NCBI GenBank assembly: GCA_965243335.1
Contig: OZ251545.1
Span: 3,348,001 to 3,412,000 of the forward strand
Direction of reading: 5' to 3'
Source of the DNA: JAJDXW01 sp965243335
GTDB lineage: Bacteria > Pseudomonadota > Gammaproteobacteria > HK1
Length of the DNA: 64,000 nt
The notes under the pieces are model-generated. The model ran no database searches. It saw only the letters and a list, made by a program, of their open reading frames with translations, and had not been told where the DNA came from. Both the position numbers and the translations under genes were made by a program. Below, in pieces: positions 42,321 to 51,522 of this stretch. The first letter of the stretch is position 1. Each line of letters starts with the position of its first letter.

Positions 42321-42885
42321 TTCCGGCTCCGGGGAACGGGGGCCGGAACTATACACGACGGCCGCCGCCTTCCCGGTCCCAGCCTGTCATTGAGGCATGT
42401 GGGTGTTTACCCCGGCACACCTCTGGTCGCAGGGCGTCCTGGGAACGCGGGCGTCCCGCCCGCACGAATGTCTTGCCGTGCAACTTCCGGCATCCCGGAC
42501 GCTCCTGGGATCGGCGCGTCCCCTCGGGACACGGGCGTCTTTGGATTCCCGCTTTCGCGGGAATGACGGCTGGGAGGCGCCTCTGGGAACGCGGACATCC
42601 CCCCGGCTGGCGAAGGGCCGCGTCCTGGGAACGCGGGCGGCCCGCCTACCTTCGTCATTCCCGCGAAAGCGGGAATCCAAGTGTCCTGGGAGCGCCTGTG
42701 TCCTGCCCGCAACGGGCCGAAGTGAAGCGCCCGTGTACGAAAATGCGGGCGGGACGCCCGCGTTCCCAGGACGCCCTGCGACGTGTCCGCGAAAGCCCTG
42801 CGGCGGGCTGAAGGCGGGTTGTGAACAGCGCGCGGGCCTCGCCGCCGCCCCCGGGGGGCCTCCTCCCCCGGGCGGGGCGCCCGGC
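42321..42885. repeat. Composite repeat region (families A and B)
   Basis: 565 bases without a gene. In order: a family-A left arm at 42438-42463; family B at 42542-42567; further A-arm fragments at about 42580-42650; family B at 42654-42679; and a full 86 bp family A element at 42685-42770. The left arm of that element carries the variant GAGCGCCTGTGTCC, so it is not fully paired. The density suggests insertion of repeats into repeats. A short open frame over this region is built of repeat translation and is not a gene. Confidence 0.8.
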
Positions 42886-45810
42886 TTACAGGCGGCGCGT
42901 CTCGAAGCCGCCGCGGTCGGGCTCGCGGGCGAGGAGGTCTTCGCTCGTCACCACCGCGTCGCGCGCCCGCTCGGGCCGGAGGTAGCTCTCCGTCACCCGT
43001 CGCAGGTCCTCGAGGGTCACCGCGAGGACCGCCTGCCGGTAGCGGCGGCGCTGGGCGGGGTCGCGGCCGTGGCGGGCGGCGAAGTAGCTCCCGATCGCCT
43101 CGCCGGCCGGCGAGCTCGGGCGGTCGAGGTCGGAGATGACGCCGAGGATCGCCTCCTCGAGGTGCGCCTCGTCCTGGGGCTCGTCGAGAACCCGCCGCAC
43201 CGCCGCTTCGAAGTCCGCGAACGTCGCGGAGATGCGCGGGTCGCGGTACGAGAAGAAGCGGAAGGCGCCGGCGTCCGCGCTGTATCCGGCCCCCGCCCCG
43301 TAGGCGCCGCCCTGCTCGCGGATGGCGCGGTGCAGGTGGGTGTTGCGCAGGTACGGCCCGAGCACCCGCAGGGCCGGGGCGTCCGGGTGGGCCTGCGGGA
43401 CGGCCGGAAAGGCGCGCGCGCAGAAGCTCACCTCCGAGGTCGTGAGCCATGCTTCGCGCGCCCCTTCCCGCGCCCCCGCGCCCGCGCCGGTATCGGGGTC
43501 GAAAGGCGTGCTCCGCCCCGCCCCGTTCGCGATCGACCGGGCGAGCGCCCCGGCGCATTCGGCGGCTGGCGCAAGCGCCTCGCCGACGGCGAGGATCTCC
43601 ATGCGGGACCTGCCGATCGCGTCCCGGATCGCTTCGAGCCGGGCCGCGAAGTCGGCGAGGGCGCCGCCCTCCGAGAACGAGTCGTCGAGGCGCTTCAGGC
43701 TCCGGATGCCGCGCACCCCGTTCCACTCGTCCTCGAGCGCCGCGTACCGGCCGAGGCCCGCCCCCGACGCGCTCATCGCGAGGAGGTGGCCGGAGCGGGT
43801 GACGTTCGCCTCGGCGTGGACCCGCGCCTGGGCGACCAGCTCGCGCAGACGGTCCGCCTCGTCGAAGCGCGGGGAGGCGAAGGTCTCCGCGAGGAGGTCG
43901 GCAAGGGCGCTCTGGTTCCGGACGAGGGCCTTGCCGGACAGCACGAACCAGCCCTGGAGCCGCTCCAGGTCCTCCTGGGAGGCGCCGACCGAGAGGCTCG
44001 CGCCGAGCCCTCCGGTGACCGCCGCCTGGCGCGCCTGGGTGGCGAGGTAGTCGCGCCCGGCGCTTCCCACCTCCGTCACGCAGTCGCAATAGGCGGGCAG
44101 CAGCGCGAGGAGGTCCGGCGCGAGGGGCGGGAGGTCGACGACCACCTTGAGGTAGCTCAGCCCGTTGGTCCCCGCCGAGTACCAGACCCCGGGCGCGGGG
44201 CCGAACGAGGTCGCCTCCCCCTCGGGGATCGCGAGGTCCCCCGGCACGTCCTCGACCCCCACCTTGGGGAGGAGCGACGGATCCTCGTCGGCCTCCTGCC
44301 GCCGCTTGAGGGCCGCCGCCGCCTCGTCGACGGCGGCGAGGTCCGCCTCCGACATCCGGCCCCGGAGCGCTTCGAGCCGTTCGCGCTCCGCGGCGGCGCG
44401 GCGCGCGGGAAGCTCGGGGTCGGGGGCCATCGTGAGTCGCACCCGGTGGGGGTTGTCCAGCAGCTTGCTCCGCACCAGCCGCCGGATGAAGCCGGGGTCC
44501 TCCGCTTCCGACCGAAGGGACTCGAGGGCGGGGTCGATGTCGAGGGCCGCGAGCCCGTCCGCCCCGTGCAGGATCGGCCCGAGGCCCCGCACCATGAGGC
44601 GCAGCCCGTAGGGGAAGCCGCCGCCGGTGATCTCCCGCTGCCCGAGCTCGATCTGGTGGAGCACCGAGTCGAGCTCCTCGCGGGGGACCCCGTCGCGGGC
44701 GACGTCGTCGAGCACGGAGAGGACGAGGGTCTCGAAGGCGTCCGCGTGCTCCGTCTCGCTCCCCTCGATCCCGCAGCAGAAGGTCGCCTCGCGGGTGCTG
44801 TCGTCGAGGCCGGAGTGCTCCGACGGCGCGGCCCCGAGCTCCGTGGTCTCGAGCGCGCGGCGGAGCGGGGACCCGCCGTGGTCCAGCAGGACCCCGGCGA
44901 GCAGTTGGGCGCGCATGGCCTCGTCCGGGTCGCCCGCGCGCCCGAGCAGCCAGCCCATCAGGTGGTGGGTGCGGGCCTCGGTCTCCGGCTCGTTGGCGGC
45001 GTAGCGGTCGAACGACTCCAAGGGCTCGGGGTAGCGCCGCTCGTCCGGGATCGACACGTCGATCTCCCGCCGCTCGAAGCGCCCGAGCGCCAGGCGCTCG
45101 AACGCCTCCTGGTGGCGCGCGGCGGGGAGGTCGCCGTAGGTCATCAGCACCGCGTTGGAGGGATGGTACTGGCGGGCGTGGAAGTCGCGCAGCATCTCCC
45201 AGGTGAGGGACGGGATCTCGGACGGGTCGCCGCCGCTGTTGTGGTGGTAGGTGATGGTGGGAAAGAGCAGCGACTGGAGCCGCTGCCCGACCTGGGCCGC
45301 GGGCGGGCTCATCGCCCCCTTCATCTCGTTGTACACCACGCCCTTGTAGACCAGCTCGGAGCCGGGGTCGCCCGGTCGCGCCCGCTCGATCCGGTGCCCC
45401 TCCTGGGCGAAGTCCATGCGGTCGAGCCGGGGAAAGAAGGCCGCGTCGAGGTAGACCGACAGCAGGTTGTCGAAGTCCTTGCGGTTGCGGGTGGCGAAGG
45501 GGTAGGCGGTCCAGTCGCTCGCGGTGAACGCGTTCATGAACGTGTTGAGGGAGCGCCGGATCATCATGAAGAACGGGTCGCGGACGGGAAAGCGCCGGCT
45601 CCCGCAGAGCGAGGTGTGCTCGAGGACGTGGGCGACGCCGGTCGAGTCCCGGGGCACGGTCAGGAAGGCGACGAGGAACGCGTTGTTGTCGTCCTCGGCG
45701 TCGAGGTGGAAGTGGCGCGCCCCCGTCGCGGCGTGGACGTACTCCTCGAACGAGAGGTCGAGGGACTCGATCCGCGCGCGGCGGACGGGCTCGAAGAGCG
45801 GTGCGGACAT
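42886..45810 (-). CDS. M16C (PreP/Cym1-like) insulinase family zinc peptidase
   Basis: 974 residues, the usual size. The inverted zinc motif HVLEH lies at H61/E64/H65, with the third ligand E162 in VYNEMKG. Domain landmarks: CGSRRFPVRDPFFMMIRRSLNTFMNAFTASDWTAYPFATRN, YHPSNAVLMTYGDLP and the M16C_assoc domain in the middle. The C-terminal half has GGAYGAGAGYSADAGAFRFFSYRDPR, the substrate-binding lid. No signal peptide, so cytosolic; PreP-type enzymes degrade unstructured peptides of up to about 65 residues. Start at ATG 45810 with GGGAGA; the upstream frame is repeat-derived. Confidence 0.93.
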   Translation of the reverse strand: MSAPLFEPVRRARIESLDLSFEEYVHAATGARHFHLDAEDDNNAFLVAFLTVPRDSTGVAHVLEHTSLCGSRRFPVRDPFFMMIRRSLNTFMNAFTASDWTAYPFATRNRKDFDNLLSVYLDAAFFPRLDRMDFAQEGHRIERARPGDPGSELVYKGVVYNEMKGAMSPPAAQVGQRLQSLLFPTITYHHNSGGDPSEIPSLTWEMLRDFHARQYHPSNAVLMTYGDLPAARHQEAFERLALGRFERREIDVSIPDERRYPEPLESFDRYAANEPETEARTHHLMGWLLGRAGDPDEAMRAQLLAGVLLDHGGSPLRRALETTELGAAPSEHSGLDDSTREATFCCGIEGSETEHADAFETLVLSVLDDVARDGVPREELDSVLHQIELGQREITGGGFPYGLRLMVRGLGPILHGADGLAALDIDPALESLRSEAEDPGFIRRLVRSKLLDNPHRVRLTMAPDPELPARRAAAERERLEALRGRMSEADLAAVDEAAAALKRRQEADEDPSLLPKVGVEDVPGDLAIPEGEATSFGPAPGVWYSAGTNGLSYLKVVVDLPPLAPDLLALLPAYCDCVTEVGSAGRDYLATQARQAAVTGGLGASLSVGASQEDLERLQGWFVLSGKALVRNQSALADLLAETFASPRFDEADRLRELVAQARVHAEANVTRSGHLLAMSASGAGLGRYAALEDEWNGVRGIRSLKRLDDSFSEGGALADFAARLEAIRDAIGRSRMEILAVGEALAPAAECAGALARSIANGAGRSTPFDPDTGAGAGAREGAREAWLTTSEVSFCARAFPAVPQAHPDAPALRVLGPYLRNTHLHRAIREQGGAYGAGAGYSADAGAFRFFSYRDPRISATFADFEAAVRRVLDEPQDEAHLEEAILGVISDLDRPSSPAGEAIGSYFAARHGRDPAQRRRYRQAVLAVTLEDLRRVTESYLRPERARDAVVTSEDLLAREPDRGGFETRRL

Positions 45811-46144
45811 CGGATCTCCCGGTGGGCGGAAGCAAGCCTCGCATTCTACCCGTGCGGCGCGCCGGGCGAGGGGCGGCGAGTCGTTCCCGGGGACGGGGCG
45901 TCCTGGGAACGCTTGTGTCCCGCCCGCACATGAGCGAAGCGCCCGTGAACAAAAATGCGGGCGGGACACAAGCGTTCCCAGGACGCATGGATTCCCGCTT
46001 TCGCGGGAATGACGAGGACGGGGGCGGGACACAAGCGTTCCCGGGGACCTCTGCGAGAGGTGCGCCTGGCGAAAGTCTCCACCGCGCACATGCCTTGATG
46101 GGCGTTCGCGGGAGCGGGACGGGGCCGGGTTTGGAGGGCGCTCG
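45811..46144. other. Intergenic region filled by repeat families A, B and C
   Basis: 334 bases. After a 90 bp leader of the peptidase gene, a family A element (45902-45982), a family B unit (45988-46013), part of a third A-type arm (about 46021-46044) and an inverted family C copy (46067-46094) follow head to tail. It is the only place where all three families abut. Confidence 0.8.
45902..45982. repeat. Repeat family A, full copy with variant arms
   Basis: 81 bp; arms CCTGGGAACGCTTGTGTCCC... and ...GGGACACAAGCGTTCCCAGG are perfect complements over 26 bp, but differ from the 22919 copy (GCTTGTG instead of GCGGGCG). Both arms changed together, so pairing is preserved. The core contains GAAGCGCCCGTGAACAAAAA. 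Confidence 0.9.
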
Positions 46145-46795
46145 TCAGTCGTCGGGGAGCCCCGCGGTGAGGTCGGCGGCGCGCCACAGGTACCAGGACG
46201 CCACGGTCCGCCACGGGCGCCAGCGCTCGCCGTGGGCGAGCAGGTCCGCGGGCGCCGGGAGCGCCTCCAGGCCCTGGATGCGCGCGAACCCGCGGCGGAC
46301 CCCGAGGTCGGTGGCGGGCAGGACGTCGGGCCGCGCGAGGTAGGACATCAGCAGCATCTCCACCGTCCAGCGCCCGACCCCCCGAACCTGCACGAGCCGC
46401 GCCACGACCTCGTCGTCGGGCATGGCGCGGAGCGCCCGCGCGCCGGGGACGACGCGGGCCATCGTCTTGTCGGCGAGGTCGCGCGCCGCCGCCGCCTTCG
46501 CCCGGGAGAGCCCGCTCGCGCGGAGCCGCTCCTCGCTCATCGCGGCGAGGGCCGCCGGGGTCGGCCGGCCGCCTTCGAAGAGGGCGAGCATCTTGGTGTG
46601 GATGGCGCCGGCCGCGTGCCCGGAGAGCTGCTGGTAGACGATGGCGCGGAGCAGCGCCTCGAACGGGGTCCGCATCGTCCGGCGCCGCATCGCGAACGGC
46701 CCGAAGGCGTCGATCGCGCGCCCGAGGGCGGGGTCGGCCTCGCGCAGCGCGGCGGCGGCCGCGCCGGTATCGAAGGGGTATCGCCGCGCGGCCAT
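46145..46795 (-). CDS. DNA-3-methyladenine glycosylase (AlkA-like, HhH-GPD)
   Basis: 216 residues. HhH-GPD fold: LLRAIVYQQLSGHAAGAI, hairpin LVQVRGVGRWTVEML (134-148) and catalytic Asp163 in LPATDLGVRRGF. The N-terminal sheet domain of E. coli AlkA is missing, as in the short Mag1-like class. It excises alkylated purines to start base-excision repair. The frame ends in RAADLTAGLPDD. Divergent from the small unknown gene at 46880. Confidence 0.92.
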   Translation of the reverse strand: MAARRYPFDTGAAAAALREADPALGRAIDAFGPFAMRRRTMRTPFEALLRAIVYQQLSGHAAGAIHTKMLALFEGGRPTPAALAAMSEERLRASGLSRAKAAAARDLADKTMARVVPGARALRAMPDDEVVARLVQVRGVGRWTVEMLLMSYLARPDVLPATDLGVRRGFARIQGLEALPAPADLLAHGERWRPWRTVASWYLWRAADLTAGLPDD

Positions 46796-46879
46796 CGCTC
46801 GCTACACTCCCCGGCTCGCCGCCCCCGGCCCCGCCGCGGCAAGGGGAGGGGCCGGCTCCAGCCCAGCATCGGAGGACGC

Positions 46880-47188
46880 ATGTCGGCGACTGCGGACGAC
46901 CTCACGGTCGACTACAGCGAAGGGGGAGTCCAGCTCGTCCAGGAGCTCGACAAGGAGGTCCTGAGCCGCGGGGCGTGGACCACGGTGCTCTTCAAGTACC
47001 GGGAGTGGGAGGCGCGGCGCGGCGACTACGGCCCGGTGCGGTTCACCGTCCGGCGCTACCAGAAGCGGAACGACCGCTACCAGCAGCGGTCGAAGTTCAC
47101 GATCTCGAGCGCGGACCAGGCCCGGAAGCTCATCGGGGCCCTCGACCGCTGGGTCTCGGAAGAAGAGGAACGGGAAGCGGCGGGCTGA
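46880..47188 (+). CDS. Small hypothetical protein with a basic beta-rich core
   Basis: 102 residues from ATG 46880 with a GGAGGA site close upstream. It reads SATADDLTVDYSEGGVQLVQELDKEVLSRGAWTTVLFKYREWEARRG..., then VRFTVRRYQKRNDRYQQRSKFTISSADQARKLIGALDRWV. A strand-rich, Arg/Lys-rich core is followed by one helix, which is somewhat like PC4-type ssDNA-binding proteins, though I cannot assign a family. No signal or membrane segment. Good codon pattern and ribosome site support a real gene. Neighbours (a glycosylase and acuI) do not reveal its role. Confidence 0.75.
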   Translation: MSATADDLTVDYSEGGVQLVQELDKEVLSRGAWTTVLFKYREWEARRGDYGPVRFTVRRYQKRNDRYQQRSKFTISSADQARKLIGALDRWVSEEEEREAAG

Positions 47189-47311
47189 GCGGGAGCGGCC
47201 CGGGCGGCCGGCACGGCGGCGGGCGCGCCGCCGCGCGGCTCCACGACCCGCAGGCAGGCGGAGGGGCCGTCCGCGGCGGCCGCGACGACCAGAACCAGAC
47301 CGGGAGGCTAC

Positions 47312-48304
47312 ATGTCCACATTTCGTGCGTTTCGGGTCCATGAACGCGACGGCGGCTACGAGGCCCGCCTCGACGACGTCGGGCTCGACGACCTCTCCGA
47401 GGGAGACGTCACCATCCGGGCCGCGTGGTCCGGCATCAACTACAAGGACGCCCTCGCGGTCACCGGCAAGGGCCGGATCATGCGCCGCTTTCCGATGGTG
47501 GCGGGGGTCGACGTCTCGGGTACGGTGGAGTCGTCCACCGACCCGCGCTTCGCGCCCGGCGACCGGGTGCTCGTGGCCGGGGCCGGCATGAGCGAGACCT
47601 GGGACGGGGGCTACGCGGAGCGGGTGCGGGCGCCCGCCGACGCGGTGGTCCCGGTCCCCGATGGGCTCGACCTCCGGGAGGCGATGGCCCTCGGGACCGC
47701 GGGGTTCACGGCCGCCCTCGCGATCGAGCGCATGGAGCTGAACGGGCAGCGGCCGGAGAACGGCCCGGTGCTCGTGAACGGCGCGACCGGGGGGGTCGGC
47801 AGCTTCGCCGTCGACATGCTGGCGGCCCGCGGCTACGAGGTGGCGGCGTTCACCGGCAAGGCGGAGTCCGCCGCCTGGCTCGAGTCGATCGGCGCGGCGC
47901 GGGTCGTGCTGCGGAGCGAGGTCGAGATGGGCGCCCGTCCCCTGGAGCGGGCGCAGTGGGCGGGGGCGGTGGACAACGTGGGCGGCGATCATCTCGCCTG
48001 GCTGACCCGGACGGTGATGCCGGCCGGGAACATCGCGTCCATCGGCCTCGCCGGGGGAACGAAGCTCTCGACCACCGTGATGCCCTTCATCCTGCGCGGG
48101 GTGAACCTGCTCGGGATCAACTCGGTCACCATCTCGCCGACGCTGCGCGAGCACGCCTGGGGGCGCTGCGGCGCGGATCTCAAGCCCCGGCACATCGACA
48201 CGATCGTGACCCGCGAGGTCGGGCTCGACGAGCTGCACGGGGTGTTCGAGGGCTATATGGAAGGGGCGGTCACCGGCCGGACCGTGATCCGCCTCGAGGG
48301 CTGA
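47312..48304 (+). CDS. Acrylyl-CoA reductase-like MDR oxidoreductase (AcuI/YhdH)
   Basis: 330 residues. YhdH/AcuI subgroup of medium-chain reductases without zinc: WSGINYKDALAVTGKGRIMRRFPMVAGVDVSGTV, GDRVLVAGAGMSETWDGGYAERVR, VNGATGGVGSFAVDMLAARGYEVAAFTGK and SVTISPTLREHAW. Cytosolic NADPH-dependent reduction of acrylyl-CoA to propionyl-CoA is the best-known activity, a detoxification step when 3-hydroxypropionate or DMSP is used. Whether this organism meets those substrates is not shown here. Confidence 0.88.
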   Translation: MSTFRAFRVHERDGGYEARLDDVGLDDLSEGDVTIRAAWSGINYKDALAVTGKGRIMRRFPMVAGVDVSGTVESSTDPRFAPGDRVLVAGAGMSETWDGGYAERVRAPADAVVPVPDGLDLREAMALGTAGFTAALAIERMELNGQRPENGPVLVNGATGGVGSFAVDMLAARGYEVAAFTGKAESAAWLESIGAARVVLRSEVEMGARPLERAQWAGAVDNVGGDHLAWLTRTVMPAGNIASIGLAGGTKLSTTVMPFILRGVNLLGINSVTISPTLREHAWGRCGADLKPRHIDTIVTREVGLDELHGVFEGYMEGAVTGRTVIRLEG

Positions 48305-48389
48305 GCCGGGCCGATAATCCGGAGCGGTTCGCGGCGGCGGGCGGAGCGGGCCGGTCCCGGCCCCGCGCCCGCCGAGCGCCCCGTCGGAT

Positions 48390-49019
48390 TCAGCCCCTGC
48401 CCCCCGCCGCCGCATGCTCGCGGGCGATGAGCGCGTCCGCCACCTCGAGGACCTTCGGCAGGCTTCCCGCGGTCGACCCGCTGACGAGGAAGCGGCCGTT
48501 CACGATGAGCGCCGGAACCCCCCGGAGCCCGTACCTCGACTGCATGACGAGCGAGCGCTGGACCCCGGACTGGACGGAGAAGGAGCGGGCGTGCTTGTCG
48601 AAGTCGCTCGCGGCCACCCCTTGCTCGACGAAGAAGGCGCGGATCGCGTCCATGGTCGCGAGGCTCCGCCCCTCGACGTGGAGGGCGGCGAAGATCTTCT
48701 GGTGGACGTCGTCCAGGATCCCGAGCGCGGCCGCGATGTAGTAGGCGCGGGCGTGGAGCTCCCAGACCTCGCTGAAGACGGCCGGCATCCGCACGAACCG
48801 GACGTGGCCCGGCAGGGTCTCGAGCCACGGCTCCAGCCAGGCCTGGAAGCGGTTGCAGTGGGGGCAGCCGTACCAGAACACCTCGACCACCTCGACCTTG
48901 GCGGGGTCGGAGGTCGGCTGCGGGGAGGCCAGCTTCTGGTAGAGCCCCTCGACCCCGGATTGCGCGGCGGCCGGGAACGCGAGGGCGAGGCCGAAGAGGG
49001 CGGCGGCGAGGTTCTTCAT
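48390..49019 (-). CDS. dsbA: Thiol:disulfide interchange protein DsbA
   Basis: 209 residues; signal peptide cut near AAAQ. Active site CPHC at C52-C55 (FWYGCPHCNRF), helical insert, and cis-Pro loop RGVPALIVNGRF. Periplasmic oxidase forming disulfides. It follows the cytochrome c4 gene, an order common in gammaproteobacteria. Confidence 0.94.
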   Translation of the reverse strand: MKNLAAALFGLALAFPAAAQSGVEGLYQKLASPQPTSDPAKVEVVEVFWYGCPHCNRFQAWLEPWLETLPGHVRFVRMPAVFSEVWELHARAYYIAAALGILDDVHQKIFAALHVEGRSLATMDAIRAFFVEQGVAASDFDKHARSFSVQSGVQRSLVMQSRYGLRGVPALIVNGRFLVSGSTAGSLPKVLEVADALIAREHAAAGGRG

Positions 49020-49146
49020 TCCGGGGCTCCTCCTGTGGCGGAGAGGGGCCGCCCGGCAGGCGGCTCGGGCGGCGGCGGGCGGGCGCCGGGGGGCGGGGGA
49101 TGCGGCCCGCCCGTGAAGTGGGTCCGGACGGCCGCCGGGCCGGGGC

Positions 49147-49776
49147 TCAGCCCCCTGCCTGGTGGAGGCCGGAGAGGTATTCGGACACGGCCTCGATGTC
49201 CGCGTCGGTGAGGCGGCCCGCGATCTCCCGCATCATGCCGGCCGGGTCCGTCGTCCGCGACCCGTCGCGGTACGCGCGAAGCTGCTTGGCGGAGTACGCG
49301 GCGTGCTGGCCGCCCAGCGCGGGAAACGCGGCAAGCCGGTTGCCGCGACCGCCCGGGCCGTGGCAGCTCATGCACGAGGGGATGTTCCGTTCCGTATCCC
49401 CGGCCTGGTAGAGCCGCCGCCCGGCTTCCGCGAGGTCCGGGTCCGCCGCTTCCACGGTCGAGGCCACGGTGGCGAAGTACGCCGAGATGTCCTCGAGGTC
49501 CTGGTCGCTCAGGTTCACGATCATGGGAACCATGGTGGCCGCTTCGGGGTTCGCCCGGCCGTGCTCCGAGCGGATGGCGAGGATCTGGCGCATCTGGTAG
49601 GGGGCGCCCTGGCCAGCGAGCTTCGGCCAGACGGGGGCCACGCTGTTCCCGTCCGCGCCGTGGCAGGCGGAGCACACCGCCGCCTTGAGCTTCCCCGCCG
49701 CAGGGTCGCCGGCCGCGAACGCCCCGGCGGCGAACAGGCCGAGGGCCAGCCCCACCGCGATTGCTGCTCTCGTCAT
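49147..49776 (-). CDS. Cytochrome c4 (di-heme, periplasmic)
   Basis: 209 residues from ATG 49776. Signal peptide then two class I cytochrome domains, with CSACH at C35-H39 and CMSCH at C135-H139. Family segments GNSVAPVWPKLAGQGAPYQMRQI and FPALGGQHAAYSAKQLRAYRDGSR are repeated in the two halves; axial methionines lie in TMVPMI and GMMREIA. It shuttles electrons to terminal oxidases. An upstream extension to 49905 is Arg-rich and rejected. Probably co-transcribed with dsbA 127 nt downstream. Confidence 0.93.
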   Translation of the reverse strand: MTRAAIAVGLALGLFAAGAFAAGDPAAGKLKAAVCSACHGADGNSVAPVWPKLAGQGAPYQMRQILAIRSEHGRANPEAATMVPMIVNLSDQDLEDISAYFATVASTVEAADPDLAEAGRRLYQAGDTERNIPSCMSCHGPGGRGNRLAAFPALGGQHAAYSAKQLRAYRDGSRTTDPAGMMREIAGRLTDADIEAVSEYLSGLHQAGG

Positions 49777-50439
49777 CGGATCGTGTGCCCTCGTGTTTCG
49801 CCCATCCGCTGGCGCGGCTCCGGGCGCGCGCCGTCTGCGGCCATGTACGTGGATTCGACGTCCCCGTCGGCAAACGTCCCGCCCCAGCCGCCTGGCGGGC
49901 TTCACGTTCGTCTCGGCGGCGGCCGAAGCGCGCGGTAGTTTGCAGGAGAACCCCGGGGAGGGTCAACGTGAATCCTCTTCGAGGCATGTGCGCGGTGGGG
50001 TTTTCGCCAATGGCGAACGCCCTGGGTACGCCGGCGACGCGGGACGTGGTGAACCTCGAACGCTACGACGAGCGGGGGGCTGACGAGAACGCCCTCCCCG
50101 TGGGGTGGAAAATATCCCGGCCCCCGCGCTCTCCACTCCCTGTCTCAAGAGCTTGCGGACAGCGCACCTGCCTCCGCGACGGAAGAGCTCGAGCGGGCTC
50201 CTGCGCCCCGCACATGCGCCGTCAAGGCCGCGGGCGCGCGGGAAAGGCCGGCCCTTGTTCGCCGCGGAGGCGGAATCAGGCGGTTGAGCCCGCCTTTCCC
50301 GGCAGAAACCGAGCAGGGCCGGCCCCCATGAAGAAGAAGGGCCGCGCCCCCGCCGGGGATCGTACATCCCGCGGACCGATGGGGCAGAAGATGCGGCGAT
50401 GGAAGACAAGGCCCCGACCGGGCCCCGAAAGGCAGGGGC
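49777..50439. other. Long intergenic region, one family C repeat
   Basis: 663 bases without a supported gene. A family C copy is at 49984-50010, followed by GCGAACGCCCTGGGTACGCC, a family-A-like arm fragment. A short AT-leaning block at 50108-50150 and the GGCCGGCCC-rich palindromes near 50230-50330 are unassigned. Open frames are short and compositionally biased. Confidence 0.5.
49984..50010 (+). repeat. Repeat family C
   Basis: GCATGTGCGCGGTGGGGTTT then TCGCCAA, directly followed by TGGCGAA so that TTCGCCA-A-TGGCGAA forms a small palindrome. The same palindrome extension is seen in the inverted copy at 54031-54064. Confidence 0.75.
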
Positions 50440-51522
50440 CTACCGGGCCGCGTCCCGGGCCGCCCGGGCCGGGGCGCGGATGCGCCGCCGGAAGTCGGCC
50501 TCGTCCCGGCATGCCACGGCCGCCCCCATCAGCGCATCGACGGGAACACTGCCGAGGAGCGCCCGGTCCTCGGCGAGGCGCGGGCTCATCTCGATCCCCC
50601 GGGCGCGGAGCACCGCGAGCGCCGCTTCCCGCCGGCCTGCCTCGTGGCCTTCTTCCCGGCCTTCCTCGCGGCCCACTTCCCGGCCTTCCTCGCGGCCTTC
50701 TTCCCGCGCGTGCCGGGCGATTGTGCGGCTGATCGGGTCGTCCTCCGGGCGCGTGCCCTCGCGCGCGCCCATCTCCCGCGCCACCCGCTCAAGGGCCGGC
50801 CTCGCCCTGGACGACACCGGACCCTCGATCAGGGCAAGGTAGATCTCCTCCGACTGCCAGCCCGGAAACGCCGCGCTCTCCCCCGCCATCCGATACCGAC
50901 CGCCCCGGCGGAGGTAAATTTCGAGACCGGGCGGGCGCCGGCGAGACTCCGGCGGAACCAGCACCCACACCTCCGGGAAGCCCCACGCCTCGTAGATCCC
51001 CAGCTTGCGGCGGCGAACGTCCGTGGTGTGATCCACTTCAAGCACCACGTCCGGCAGCGGGTCCCGGCCCACGTCGATGGCCGGGCCGGACACCCGCGAA
51101 CGGCCCGGATGCAGGTACAGCGCCTCGTCCGCCTGCACCAGCACGACCTTCCGGCCCACCTCGTCGAACCGCGCCAGGTCCGCCGAGCCGAAGCTGTCGA
51201 TCCGCGAGCCGCGCAGCGACTCGATCCGTTCGGCCAGCCGGGCGAGCCTTCGGGCCGGGCGTTCGTGGTAGATGGTGGTGGGCTGGCTGACCTTCCAGGC
51301 GGTCTCGGTGCGCGCGTCCCAGACTTCGAGACGGCCCTCGTAGCGGTCGAGCTCGGCCGCGGGGAGGCGGAACGACTCGCAGCCCGGAAAATCCTCCGGG
51401 CCGAACGTCTCGGGCAAGGGAGGCCGCGGGCCGCAGGACGGCTCGTCGGCCGGTGAGGAACGGGCGGGGGCCGAGCCGGTGCGGCTCCGCGCCCGGCCCT
51501 CGGGTGGGGCTGACCGCGACAT
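50440..51522 (-). CDS. Uma2 family (DUF820) nuclease-fold protein with charged C-terminal repeats
   Basis: 360 residues from ATG 51522 (AAGGAGG). An Arg/Pro/Ser-rich leader of 40 residues precedes the Uma2 core: LPDVVLEVDHTTDVRRRKLGIYEAWGFPEVWVLVPPES contains the PD-(D/E)xK acidic residues. A run of GREEG/GREVG/GHEAG units near residues 280-305 forms a highly charged helix, as often seen in this family. The last 55 residues, with RGIEMSPRLAEDRALLGSV, are a small helical domain common to these proteins. Unrelated in detail to the first Uma2 gene (16844), so separate acquisitions are likely. Confidence 0.8.
   Translation of the reverse strand: MSRSAPPEGRARSRTGSAPARSSPADEPSCGPRPPLPETFGPEDFPGCESFRLPAAELDRYEGRLEVWDARTETAWKVSQPTTIYHERPARRLARLAERIESLRGSRIDSFGSADLARFDEVGRKVVLVQADEALYLHPGRSRVSGPAIDVGRDPLPDVVLEVDHTTDVRRRKLGIYEAWGFPEVWVLVPPESRRRPPGLEIYLRRGGRYRMAGESAAFPGWQSEEIYLALIEGPVSSRARPALERVAREMGAREGTRPEDDPISRTIARHAREEGREEGREVGREEGREEGHEAGRREAALAVLRARGIEMSPRLAEDRALLGSVPVDALMGAAVACRDEADFRRRIRAPARAARDAAR

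Noticed and set aside
42397..45933. Plus-strand open frame of 1178 codons across the M16C peptidase gene
   Set aside because: Antisense to a complete M16C peptidase with catalytic motifs; the translation has no domain and begins inside repeat DNA.
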